Of a DNA stretch of 58,627 nt, positions 42,308 through 51,290 are shown one piece after another. Both the position numbers and the translations under genes were made by a program. Source of the DNA: an uncultured Bacteroidales bacterium (GTDB taxonomy: Bacteria; Bacteroidota; Bacteroidia; Bacteroidales; Bacteroidaceae); NCBI GenBank assembly GCA_902763865.1, contig CACWTR010000026.1, positions 1 through 58,627 on the forward strand. The letters run 5' to 3'. Each line of letters opens with the position of its first letter. Position 1 is the stretch's first letter. The notes under the pieces were generated by a model. That model made no database searches, had not been told where the DNA came from, and saw only the letters and a program-made list of their open reading frames with translations.

Positions 42308-42325
42308 TTTGGCACGGTTCTTGAT
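42308..42325 (+). promoter_or_regulatory. Sigma-54 promoter of the permease operon
   Basis: TTTGGCACG-N4-TTGAT: -24 TGGCACG at 42310-42316, -12 at 42321-42325. Predicted transcription start is near 42336, leader about 55 nt. Confidence 0.8.
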
Positions 42326-42390
42326 GTATAGAAAGGTGAGAAACATGGCACGCCAGCACGCTGGACTGCCGACACATCAACAGAAAGAAC

Positions 42391-44781
42391 ATGAAACAAG
42401 CATTCCGACTCATCTCCCGCATGAAGGGCTACACAGCCCTCTCGCTGCTCGGCCTCACCATCTCGCTCAGCGGCACCGTCATCATCAGCCGCTACCTCTA
42501 TCAAGAATGGACCATTGACCATTGGATGCCCGACCTGGACAGGACTTACATCTTGTGCCAACGCTACGTCAATGGCATTTGGGGGGATGAACCAACGCCC
42601 GGTTTGGCTTGGAATCCCAACAAAACAGAGGGCTTCGTGTCGCCTACTTTGGGACAGAGCGACGTGGAAGCCTTCTCGGATGTCCATCTGCTGCAGAACG
42701 GTTACTACATCATATTGGATAATGACGAGACCATAACCGCCCCCACTATCAGCGTTGACAGCAGTTTCGTTGATGTCTTTCCGTTGCAAGCTTTGGAGGG
42801 CACGCTGGTGCTGCGTACAGAAGGGCAGGCCATCGTGAGCGATGACTTCGCCCGTCGCCACTTCCCGGGCGAGAGTGCTGTGGGGAAGACCATGAAGATG
42901 GGTGACGAGAATACATTGCATACCATCGTGGGCGTGTTCCGTCAGCCATCGAGCAAGAGCACAATCCACTTCGATGTCGCCAACTATGCACGCAGGGACT
43001 GGTGGGTTGGCAATGCCCTTAACTTTACGATGATAAAGCTGGCGAAGGGCGCAAGCATGGAGGCATATAACGAGCGTCAGCCCAGGAATTCAAGGGGTAG
43101 CATGAATCCCGAGTTCCATTTTATGCTTGTACCCTATACGGGTAACCTGAGAAGGCTGGTTGATAGTTATAGTCAGGAATTCCGAACCATTCCTTCGCTG
43201 AGTCCGTGCAGCAGCCCGCAGTACCTGTGGATGCTCTTCGCCGTCGCCGTCCTGCTCTTCCTCGTCGGCATCTTCAACTTCCTGAACCTCTTTGCCGTGA
43301 TGCGCAGCCACCGCCGCCACGAGCTGGAGGTGCGCCGCCTGTTCGGTGCCTCGCGCTGGGACATCTTCTGCCAGCTTTATGCCGAGACGTTCCTGCTCGC
43401 CCTGCTCACGATGATAGGCGTATGGACTGTCGTGGAACTCATGGAGCCGCTGCTCGCTACCTATTATAATATAGAGGTCTTGCCGCAGCGGACGTTCGAT
43501 GTGGGGCTGACCGTAGGGATTGTTTTCGGCTTGCCACTGATAGTAGGTTTCATTCCACGGAGGCTCCCCACCTTCGGGGAGGGGCTGGGGGTAGGCATCC
43601 AATTCTTCATCTCCCTGACCCTTATCACCGTCAGCATCTATATGATGCGTCAGTTGCACCTGATGATGGATGGCGACCCGGGCTACAGGACAGAAGGCAT
43701 CCTCCACATCGTCCCCAAGCCCAGGGAAGACTACAACCGCATCAGGATGGATGACAACGGGAATATATATAACGTCGATAACAGTAGGGGAGAAAAGGCT
43801 ATGGCTGTCTTGAAGAAGCTGAGGGAATGCCCCTACATCCAAAGCATCATCAAGGACCCCGACATGATAGGTGCCGCTGAACTGATGGAAATAGAGGGGC
43901 AGAAACTGGTGTACAAGGAAATGTGCCATAATACGATGGAGATGTTCGGGCTGGAATTGCTGGAAGGAAGAGAATTAAACGACACGCTGGACGACTACTC
44001 ATACAATTGCCTGCTCAATGAAACAGCAGTACGACGTTTGGGACTGAAGGACTGGCGAAGCGCAAAGGTGCAGCTCCCCGACCGTTGGTGGTGGGCAAGC
44101 AGTCAGGATTGCTCAGGCAACCCGCCCTACAACGTGGTGGGCATCGTGAAGGACTTCCATCCCGGTCGTCTCTCAGAGCCACAGCCTCCCATCATCTTCT
44201 TCCCAACCCTGAACTGGGACAGCCAGACGATGGACTATCTGCCCGATGACTTGCTATTGAGCATTGCTTCGGCTGGCGAGGAAGATGTAATAAAGTACCT
44301 GCGCCAGATGAATAAGGAAGTGTGGGGCACGGAAGACTTGGAATACAACTGGCTCTCCGACCAGAAGGATGAACTCTACCGCGAGGACCGTCGCACGGCA
44401 CGCATCTTCTTCACCTTCTCGCTGCTGGCCATTGCCGTGACGTGCCTCGGCGTGCTCGGCCTGATGATGTTCGACGTGCGCCGCCGCTACCGAGAGATAG
44501 CGCTTCGCAAGATCAACGGCGCCACGTTCCGCGACATCGCCCTGCTGCTCTCGCGCCGCTACCTTATTATATTGGCTGCCGCAGCCGCCGTCAGCATTCC
44601 CGTCTCGCTCGTCGGCCTGCACCAGCTTGTTACGCGCTACTACACCATCCACGCCACTATCGCCTGGTGGATTCCACTCGTGAGCATCGCCATCGTCCTG
44701 CTGCTCTGCGCCCTCACCCTCTGGCAGCAAGTCTGGAAGGCAACACGCATCAAACCCTACAAAGTATTGAAGGAGAACTAA
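42391..44781 (+). CDS. FtsX/MacB-type ABC transporter permease, paralogue 1
   Basis: 796 residues. Two FtsX cores: N-terminal helix (LSLLGLTISLSGTVIISRYL), a periplasmic domain, three helices around 280-400, then a second periplasmic domain (about 420-660) and three C-terminal helices, ending KATRIKPYKVLKEN. Part of a MacB-like exporter with the downstream ATPase. Its first 50 and last 135 residues are nearly identical to paralogues 2 and 3. A linker at about residue 390 (RRLPTFGEGLGVG) is encoded by a CTCCCC/GGGGAG palindrome absent from the others. Confidence 0.92.
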   Translation: MKQAFRLISRMKGYTALSLLGLTISLSGTVIISRYLYQEWTIDHWMPDLDRTYILCQRYVNGIWGDEPTPGLAWNPNKTEGFVSPTLGQSDVEAFSDVHLLQNGYYIILDNDETITAPTISVDSSFVDVFPLQALEGTLVLRTEGQAIVSDDFARRHFPGESAVGKTMKMGDENTLHTIVGVFRQPSSKSTIHFDVANYARRDWWVGNALNFTMIKLAKGASMEAYNERQPRNSRGSMNPEFHFMLVPYTGNLRRLVDSYSQEFRTIPSLSPCSSPQYLWMLFAVAVLLFLVGIFNFLNLFAVMRSHRRHELEVRRLFGASRWDIFCQLYAETFLLALLTMIGVWTVVELMEPLLATYYNIEVLPQRTFDVGLTVGIVFGLPLIVGFIPRRLPTFGEGLGVGIQFFISLTLITVSIYMMRQLHLMMDGDPGYRTEGILHIVPKPREDYNRIRMDDNGNIYNVDNSRGEKAMAVLKKLRECPYIQSIIKDPDMIGAAELMEIEGQKLVYKEMCHNTMEMFGLELLEGRELNDTLDDYSYNCLLNETAVRRLGLKDWRSAKVQLPDRWWWASSQDCSGNPPYNVVGIVKDFHPGRLSEPQPPIIFFPTLNWDSQTMDYLPDDLLLSIASAGEEDVIKYLRQMNKEVWGTEDLEYNWLSDQKDELYREDRRTARIFFTFSLLAIAVTCLGVLGLMMFDVRRRYREIALRKINGATFRDIALLLSRRYLIILAAAAAVSIPVSLVGLHQLVTRYYTIHATIAWWIPLVSIAIVLLLCALTLWQQVWKATRIKPYKVLKEN

Positions 44782-44783
44782 AT

Positions 44784-47159
44784 ATGAAACAAGCATTCCG
44801 ACTTATCTCCCGCATGAAGGGCTACACAGCCCTCTCCCTGCTGGGCCTCGTCATCTCGCTCAGCGGCACCGTCATCATCGCTCGCTACCTGCACCAGGAG
44901 TGGACCATCGACCATTGGATGCCAGACCTTGACAGGATATGCTTCGCCCTAAGGGAGGAGTACGAGAGCGACGATCCTAATGAAGGCCGAGGCGCTATGG
45001 TCGCAATGAAGATGCCAAAGGATGGGCATCCCATCACAGAGACAGAGGGCGTGGAGGCCGCAACCAGTGTATGGCTGCGCAGCCTGTTCTCGGTAAAGCT
45101 GGGGGGCGAGAAGACCTTCACCGTCTGCACCATCAGTGCCGACAGCGACTTTGTCAAGGTCTTTCCCCTGAAAGCCGTCGAAGGCACGCTGGATCTGCGC
45201 GTCACAGGAAACTCCATCATCAGCGAGACGCTGGCCAAGAAGATGTTCCCAGGCCAAAGCGCCGTCGGACAGACATTCATGGCAGAAAATCGTCTGCACA
45301 CCGTGACGGGCATCTTCCGCGAACCTTCCACGAAGTCCAGCCTGCACTATGAGATGGTGACGTACGCAGAGGATGAGGGATGGTTCAACAACACCGTGCA
45401 CTATACCTTCGTCAAGCTGAAGGAGGGCTTGACCCGCGAACAGTTCAACGCACGGCAGGTCAAGCAGAAAGGTGTCACAGCATTCAGTTATGGGAATGAC
45501 AACAAGGAAGTCCTCTGGAATTACAAGCTGGAGCCGTACGATTATTTCCTGGCCTACACGAACCATGAGAACTGGCCGTCGGTGAACAAACCCAGTTCGA
45601 AGGAGCACCTGTGGATGCTGCTGGCCGTCGGCATACTGCTCTTTTTCGTTGGCATTTTCAACTTCCTCAACCTCTATGCTGTTATGCGGCATGCACGCAA
45701 TCATGAGATGACGGTGCGCCGTATCTTTGGCGCCTCGCGCACGGACATCTTCTCGATGCTCTACATGGAGAACCTGCTCATCAGTGCTCTCGCTATGCTT
45801 GGCGTGTGGATGGTAGTCGAACTGATAACGCCCCACATGAAGGAGTGGTTCAACATGGAGCAGATGACGATGCCCGTCTTCGACACCGTCCTGTCGCTTT
45901 GCATCGTGCTGCTTTTGCCGCTGGTCAGCGCAGCCGGGAAGGTAAAAAGAAGCGGCAGGGGCTCTAATCTCTTCCTATTCCTCCAGTACTTTATTTCCAT
46001 TTCCCTCATCACCGTGAGCCTCTACCTGATGCGGCAGCTACGCGTGATGATGACGGCAGACCCGGGGTTCAATACAGAGAATGTCATCTCCTGTTTGCCA
46101 TATACGTCCGACATGTACTCGCACGAAGACATGAACAAGGAGGTGACAGACCGCCAGCTCTTCAGGGAGCGCATGCGCGAGAGTCCCTTCGTACACGACC
46201 TTTGCGAAGACCAGAATTTCATGGCCGAGAAGTACGAGATTCAGGACGCTAACGGGACGAGCATGTACTGGATGAAGATGAACGAACACATACAGAATGT
46301 CCTGGGCCTGGAGATTCTGGAAGGGCGCGGCCTATGCGATTCGCTCGACAGCCACAGCAACACTTACCACTGCGTCATCAACGAGACGGCCCTGAAACGC
46401 CTGGGGCTGAAGAACTGGCGCACGGAGGGTATCCCCCTCTCTTATTATCTACACGTTTCGAGTGACACTGACCTCTCCAAGAGTCCCACCTATCAGGTGG
46501 TAGGCATTGTGAAGGACTTTCATCCTATGAAGCAGTCGGAGCCACAGCCGGCCATCTTCTTCACATACGAACAAGACAAATACGACCAGCAACATACCGT
46601 CTATTACATAGGTTCCTCGGAGAAACGCACGCTGGTGAGCATCGAGCCAGGCCACGAAGCGGAAGCCATAACTTACTTGAAGAAGGTGGAGAAGGAGGTC
46701 TTCGGCAAGGACGACCTGGACTACCATTGGTTCAGCGACGAGGTGAAGGCCATGTACGAGGAGGACCGCCGCACGGCACGCATCTTCTTCACCTTCTCGT
46801 TGCTGGCGATTGCCGTAACGTGCCTCGGCGTGCTCGGCCTGATGATGTTCGACGTGCGCCGCCGCTACCGAGAGATAGCGCTTCGCAAGGTCAATGGCGC
46901 CACGTTCCGCGACATCGCCCTGCTGCTCTCGCGCCGCTACCTTATTATATTGGCTGTAGCTGCCGCTGTCAGCATCCCCGTCTCGCTCGTCGGTCTGCAC
47001 CAGTTGATTACGCGCTACTACACCATCCACGCCACAATCGCCTGGTGGATTCCACTCGTGAGCATCGCCATCGTCCTGCTGCTCTGCGCCCTCACGCTCT
47101 GGCAGCAAGTCTGGAAGGCAACAAGAATCAAACCCTATCAAGTATTGAAGGAGAACTAA
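44784..47159 (+). CDS. FtsX/MacB-type ABC transporter permease, paralogue 2
   Basis: 791 residues, start 2 bp after the stop of paralogue 1. Same topology. The N-terminus MKQAFRLISRMKGYTALSLL and the C-terminal block EDRRTARIFFTFSLLAIAVT onward are shared with both neighbours, while the two periplasmic domains are strongly diverged. This suggests three different substrate- or partner-facing surfaces on a common membrane core. Frames open upstream of this ATG are the overlapping end of paralogue 1 and are not coding. Confidence 0.92.
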   Translation: MKQAFRLISRMKGYTALSLLGLVISLSGTVIIARYLHQEWTIDHWMPDLDRICFALREEYESDDPNEGRGAMVAMKMPKDGHPITETEGVEAATSVWLRSLFSVKLGGEKTFTVCTISADSDFVKVFPLKAVEGTLDLRVTGNSIISETLAKKMFPGQSAVGQTFMAENRLHTVTGIFREPSTKSSLHYEMVTYAEDEGWFNNTVHYTFVKLKEGLTREQFNARQVKQKGVTAFSYGNDNKEVLWNYKLEPYDYFLAYTNHENWPSVNKPSSKEHLWMLLAVGILLFFVGIFNFLNLYAVMRHARNHEMTVRRIFGASRTDIFSMLYMENLLISALAMLGVWMVVELITPHMKEWFNMEQMTMPVFDTVLSLCIVLLLPLVSAAGKVKRSGRGSNLFLFLQYFISISLITVSLYLMRQLRVMMTADPGFNTENVISCLPYTSDMYSHEDMNKEVTDRQLFRERMRESPFVHDLCEDQNFMAEKYEIQDANGTSMYWMKMNEHIQNVLGLEILEGRGLCDSLDSHSNTYHCVINETALKRLGLKNWRTEGIPLSYYLHVSSDTDLSKSPTYQVVGIVKDFHPMKQSEPQPAIFFTYEQDKYDQQHTVYYIGSSEKRTLVSIEPGHEAEAITYLKKVEKEVFGKDDLDYHWFSDEVKAMYEEDRRTARIFFTFSLLAIAVTCLGVLGLMMFDVRRRYREIALRKVNGATFRDIALLLSRRYLIILAVAAAVSIPVSLVGLHQLITRYYTIHATIAWWIPLVSIAIVLLLCALTLWQQVWKATRIKPYQVLKEN

Positions 47160-47161
47160 AT

Positions 47162-49522
47162 ATGAAACAAGCATTCCGACTTATTTCCCGCATGAAGGGC
47201 TACACAGCCCTCTCGCTGCTGGGCCTCGTCATCTCGCTCAGCAGCACCGTCATCATCGCTCGCTACCTGCACCAGGAATGGACCATCGACCATTGGATGC
47301 CCGACCTCGACAGGACGTATGTATTGATGGAAGAGAGATCTGATAATAATCCTTTCCCGGCAATGTTCTATAAAAGCTTCCTTGGGCGTGCAGAACTCCA
47401 GTCACCTTTGGACGGACAGAACGAGATAGAGTATTTCTCGTATGCGAGCACCTACACGACGCTGCAATTGAAACTGGATGGGGAAGAGATGCTGAAGCCG
47501 CTGGCCTTGAAGGCTGACAGCATGTTCCACAGGTTCTTCCCCCTGAAGGCTGTGGCCGGCACGTTGGTATTGCGCCACGAAGGGGATGCCATCATCAGCG
47601 AAGAACTGGCTGCACGGCTCTTTCCCGAGGGGGAGGCTGTTGGGCAGACCCTGACGACGGACAACGGACAACTGCGCACTGTTATCGGCGTCTTTCGGAA
47701 ACCCGCCTCGAAGCTTTCGCTGAACTTCGACTATGTAGAATATGAGGCAGAAAACCCCTTCAATAATCAGGGTAATGTCTTCTACATGGTCAGACTTCAC
47801 CCAGGGGCCAGCGTGAAGACCTACAACAAACGCCAACCCGTACAGACTCCCAACGTATTCGAAATGGAGGGGCGTACACTGCGTTTTCAGCTGGCTCCAT
47901 ACGAAGGACTGCTTTCACAGCTATGGGGCGAAAGGGACGTTACCGTTAGGAGTGTCAGCTCGCCCAAATACCTGTGGATGCTCTTTACCGCCAGCGTGCT
48001 GCTCTTCCTCGTCGGCATCTTCAACTTCCTGAACCTCTTTGCCGTGATGCGCAGCCACCGCCGCCACGAGCTGGAGGTGCGCCGCCTCTTCGGTGCCTCG
48101 CGCCTCGACATATTCTCGATGCTCTACATGGAGAACCTGCTCATCAGCGCTCTAGCCATGCTTGGTGTGTGGATGGTCGTCGAGCTGACCACGCCGCACA
48201 TGAAGGACTGGTTCAGCATTGAGCAGATGAGCATGCCCCTCTTCGACACGACGCTGTCACTCTCAATCATATTTATATTGCCTCTTATAGCAATCGTAGG
48301 AAGGTTGGGCAAGGCTGGGGCAAGGTCTTTCCTTTTCCTCCAATATTTCATATCCATCACCCTCATCACCGTAAGCCTCTACCTGATGCGGCAACTGCAC
48401 TTCATGATGGGCAGCGACCCTGGCTACCGTACCGAGAATATCCTGAACTGTACACCCTATCCTTCACGAACATGGACGGGAAGCGGCGGGCCCACTATGG
48501 ATTGGTTCGAAAAAATGAAGAACGACAGCAAGCTACTGAACGACCGCCTGACGGCATGCCCGCATATCAAAAGCTTCTGCTCCTCAGGATACATTTATAA
48601 AATGGGTAACGAGTTGTCGGTCAATAATGTCTCGCTTGAATACCAAGGCATAAGCCCGCAGCAGATGGAGATGTACGGTCTGGAAGTCGTTCAGGGTCGG
48701 GCTTTCAACGACACACTGGACACCAGAGAACAATATCGCTGCCTCCTGAACGAAACAGCTATCCGACAACTGGGCATCAAGGACATTGAGAAAGAGACGG
48801 TTCTGCCTGCAAGGCGTCTGTGGTGGATTTTTGACTACACGACTGGCAGGATGCCCGATGAACAACCGCTCGTGCCCTACGAGATAGTGGGTGTAATACG
48901 CGATTACCATCCTGGCAAACTATCCGAACCTCAACCCGGCATGTTCTTTGCTTATCGTAAGGAAGAACCTGACAGACTGAATGGTTCTGAGGTGGCGGTC
49001 GAAGTTATGCCCGGGCATGAGAAGGAAGCTATTGAATACATACAGAAGACGTCGCGCGAAATCTTCCATGTGAAGGAATTGCCTTATCATTGGCTCAAAG
49101 ATGATGTAGCCAGCCTCTACGAGGAGGACCGCCGCACGGCACGCATCTTCTTCACCTTCTCGTTCCTGGCGATTGCGGTAACGTGCCTCGGCGTGCTCGG
49201 CCTGATGATGTTCGATGTGCGCCGCCGCTACCGCGAGATAGCCCTCCGCAAGGTCAACGGCGCCACGTTCCGCGACATCGCCCTGCTGCTCTCGCGCCGC
49301 TACCTTATTATATTGGCTGCCGCAGCCGCCGTCAGCATTCCCGTCTCGCTCATCGGCCTGCACCAGTTGATAACGCGCTACTACACCATCCACGCCACAA
49401 TCGCCTGGTGGATTCCCCTCGTGAGCATCGCCATCGTCCTGCTGCTCTGCGCCCTCACCCTCTGGCAGCAAGTCTGGAAGGCCACAAGAATCAAACCCTA
49501 TGAAGTGCTGAAAGAACAATAA
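47162..49522 (+). CDS. FtsX/MacB-type ABC transporter permease, paralogue 3
   Basis: 786 residues, start 2 bp after paralogue 2. Same topology and shared ends; the middle section VEVRRLFGASRLDIFSMLYM then ENLLISALAMLGVWMVVELT is closer to paralogue 2, while the start of the membrane block (LFLVGIFNFLNLFAVMRSHR) matches paralogue 1, suggesting mosaic exchange. It ends KATRIKPYEVLKEQ. The ATPase gene follows after 106 bp with a CTCTCCC/GGGAGA palindrome. Confidence 0.92.
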   Translation: MKQAFRLISRMKGYTALSLLGLVISLSSTVIIARYLHQEWTIDHWMPDLDRTYVLMEERSDNNPFPAMFYKSFLGRAELQSPLDGQNEIEYFSYASTYTTLQLKLDGEEMLKPLALKADSMFHRFFPLKAVAGTLVLRHEGDAIISEELAARLFPEGEAVGQTLTTDNGQLRTVIGVFRKPASKLSLNFDYVEYEAENPFNNQGNVFYMVRLHPGASVKTYNKRQPVQTPNVFEMEGRTLRFQLAPYEGLLSQLWGERDVTVRSVSSPKYLWMLFTASVLLFLVGIFNFLNLFAVMRSHRRHELEVRRLFGASRLDIFSMLYMENLLISALAMLGVWMVVELTTPHMKDWFSIEQMSMPLFDTTLSLSIIFILPLIAIVGRLGKAGARSFLFLQYFISITLITVSLYLMRQLHFMMGSDPGYRTENILNCTPYPSRTWTGSGGPTMDWFEKMKNDSKLLNDRLTACPHIKSFCSSGYIYKMGNELSVNNVSLEYQGISPQQMEMYGLEVVQGRAFNDTLDTREQYRCLLNETAIRQLGIKDIEKETVLPARRLWWIFDYTTGRMPDEQPLVPYEIVGVIRDYHPGKLSEPQPGMFFAYRKEEPDRLNGSEVAVEVMPGHEKEAIEYIQKTSREIFHVKELPYHWLKDDVASLYEEDRRTARIFFTFSFLAIAVTCLGVLGLMMFDVRRRYREIALRKVNGATFRDIALLLSRRYLIILAAAAAVSIPVSLIGLHQLITRYYTIHATIAWWIPLVSIAIVLLLCALTLWQQVWKATRIKPYEVLKEQ

Positions 49523-49628
49523 AAAGACCCTCTCGGCCTCTCCCATAACCCCTCTCCCGTGGGAGAAGGGAAATAAATGATAGATAGAAAATGATTAAAT
49601 GGTAAATAATTAAATGGTAAATGAAAAG

Positions 49629-50303
49629 ATGATTCAGACTATCAACCTGCAGCGTGCTTTTACGACAGAAGAGGTGCGCACCATCGCCTTGAACGGCGTG
49701 AACCTTGAGATTAACGAAGGCGAGTTTGTCGCCATCATGGGCCCCAGCGGTTGCGGCAAATCGACATTGCTCAACATTCTCGGCCTGCTTGATGCGCCGA
49801 CGGGCGGGCAGTATCTGCTCGGCGGACAGGACGTGACGCCGCTGAGCGAACCCGAGCGCGACCGACTGCGCAAGGGACTCATCGGCTTCGTCTTCCAGAG
49901 CTTCAACCTCATCGACGACCTCAGCGTAGAAGAGAACATCGAACTGCCGCTGCTCTACATGCGGATGCCGAAGGCCGAGCGACGCAAGCGTGTGGAGGAA
50001 GCCATGCGACGCATGGACATCAGTCACCGCGCCAAGCACTTCCCGCGGCAGCTCTCAGGCGGTCAGCAGCAGCGTGTCGCCATCGCCCGGGCCGTCGTCT
50101 CGCGGCCAAAGCTCATCCTTGCCGACGAGCCAACGGGCAACCTCGACTCCAGAAACGGACGTGAGGTGATGGAGCTGCTGAGCCAGTTGCACGACGAGGG
50201 AGCCACCATCGTCATGGTGACGCACTCTCAGCGCGATGCAAGCTACGCACAACGCATCGTCAATCTCTCAGACGGCCAGATCGTCACGGAAGTGGAGATG
50301 TAA
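49629..50303 (+). CDS. ABC transporter ATP-binding protein (MacB/LolD type)
   Basis: 224 residues from ATG 49629 (MIQTINLQ; another ATG at 49614 is possible). Walker A GPSGCGKST, Q-loop FVFQSFNLI, signature LSGGQQQRVAIARA, Walker B LILADEPTGNLDS, and switch His in MVTHSQRD. It energises the FtsX permeases in the same operon. Its 3' end overlaps the convergent gluQ-like gene by 20 bp. Confidence 0.95.
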   Translation: MIQTINLQRAFTTEEVRTIALNGVNLEINEGEFVAIMGPSGCGKSTLLNILGLLDAPTGGQYLLGGQDVTPLSEPERDRLRKGLIGFVFQSFNLIDDLSVEENIELPLLYMRMPKAERRKRVEEAMRRMDISHRAKHFPRQLSGGQQQRVAIARAVVSRPKLILADEPTGNLDSRNGREVMELLSQLHDEGATIVMVTHSQRDASYAQRIVNLSDGQIVTEVEM

Positions 50304-51234
50304 CGATGTCGTGCAACGGGACCTTCTGCCATGAGAAAAGGGGCAGGAGGTCCTGCGGTTTTGCGGGGGCAGGGGCAGGCTGAAGGCCGGCAAGATGGGC
50401 CAGGAGGCCGATGATGTCCTCGGGGGCGACGTGCCTGGCGCGAAGGGCTCCGAGGTCGAGCGACTTGTCGCGCTTGCAGAGGCGCTGGCCCGACTCGTTG
50501 ATGAGAAGGGGATGATGATAATAAAAAGGTGAAAGATTGAAAAGGTGAAAAGGTGATATTGAGGCAATGGTCTGGCGCAGGTGAATCTGCTGTGGGGTGC
50601 TCAGGAGAAGGTCGCGACCGCGGACAATCTCCGTGACGCCCATCAGGGCATCATCGACCACTACGGCCAGCTGATAGGCCCAAGCCCCGTCGCGGCGGCG
50701 CAGGATGTAGTCGCCGCAATGCCGCGCCAGGTTGACACGCTGCGGGCCGTAGTGTCCATCGACAAAGGAAATGTCCTCATCGGGCACAAGGAGGCGAATG
50801 GCAGCAGGGGAGTTTATAGATAGTCTAGATAGACTAGACTGACTAGGAAACATGTTCTTTGGGCGGCAGGTGCCGGCATAGACGATGCGTCCGTCTGTTT
50901 CGTGCGGTGCCTGCGTAGCCATGATGTCGGCCCGCGTGCAGAAGCAGGGGTAGGTGAGGCCCGCGTCCTGCAGCAGCTGGAGGTAGTGGGCGTAGATGTC
51001 CGAGCGCTCGCTTTGCCAGATGACTTCGCCGTCCCAAGGCAGTCCGAGCCATTGCAGGTCGTCCATGAGCTGCAGGGCATAGTCGCGGCGCGAGCGTCCG
51101 GGGTCGATGTCCTCGATGCGAAGCAGCCACTGCCCGCCTTTGCTCTTGGCCGAGAGCCACGAGAGCAGGGCACAGAAGACGTTGCCCAAGTGCATGCGTC
51201 CGGTAGGGGAGGGGGCAAAACGGGAGACTGTCAT
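50284..51234 (-). CDS. gluQ: Glutamyl-Q tRNA(Asp) synthetase-like protein with two repeat-derived inserts
   Basis: 316 residues from ATG 51234. A class I catalytic core without the anticodon domain, as in GluQ, which glutamylates queuosine in tRNA(Asp). Motifs: SRFAPSPTGRMHLGN (HIGH-like), LLRIEDIDPGRSR, CFCTRADI and KRDKSLDL (KMSKS-like). Two inserts stand out: MFPSQSSLSRLSIN before PAAIRLLV, encoded by CTAG 9-mers (50825-50851), and SISPFHLFNLSPF before YYHHPLLI, encoded by AAAGGTG-type repeats. The true start excludes an upstream open stretch made of CTAG repeats. Confidence 0.88.
   Translation of the reverse strand: MTVSRFAPSPTGRMHLGNVFCALLSWLSAKSKGGQWLLRIEDIDPGRSRRDYALQLMDDLQWLGLPWDGEVIWQSERSDIYAHYLQLLQDAGLTYPCFCTRADIMATQAPHETDGRIVYAGTCRPKNMFPSQSSLSRLSINSPAAIRLLVPDEDISFVDGHYGPQRVNLARHCGDYILRRRDGAWAYQLAVVVDDALMGVTEIVRGRDLLLSTPQQIHLRQTIASISPFHLFNLSPFYYHHPLLINESGQRLCKRDKSLDLGALRARHVAPEDIIGLLAHLAGLQPAPAPAKPQDLLPLFSWQKVPLHDIVTSPLP
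50825..50851. repeat. Nine-bp CTAG array inside the gluQ-like gene
   Basis: CTAGATAGA, CTAGACTGA, CTAGGAAAC, preceded by a degenerate unit. In frame on the minus strand. Confidence 0.85.
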
Positions 51235-51245
51235 AGTTTTTTTGA

Positions 51246-51290
51246 CTAGATTGTCTAGATTGTCTAGATTATCTAGATTGTCTAGGATTT
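51246..51290. repeat. Nine-bp CTAG array between gluQ and the polyprenyl synthase gene
   Basis: CTAGATTGT, CTAGATTGT, CTAGATTAT, CTAGATTGT, CTAGGATTT. The last CTAG supplies the TAG stop codon of the polyprenyl synthase gene (51282-51284), and the array ends 11 bp before the gluQ start. Confidence 0.95.

Noticed and set aside
44442-44783. N-terminal extension of permease paralogue 2 (a 905-codon frame)
   Set aside because: The extension is the out-of-frame end of paralogue 1. The ATG at 44784 begins the conserved MKQAFRLISRMKGY. The same applies to the 931-codon frame of paralogue 3 starting at 46727.
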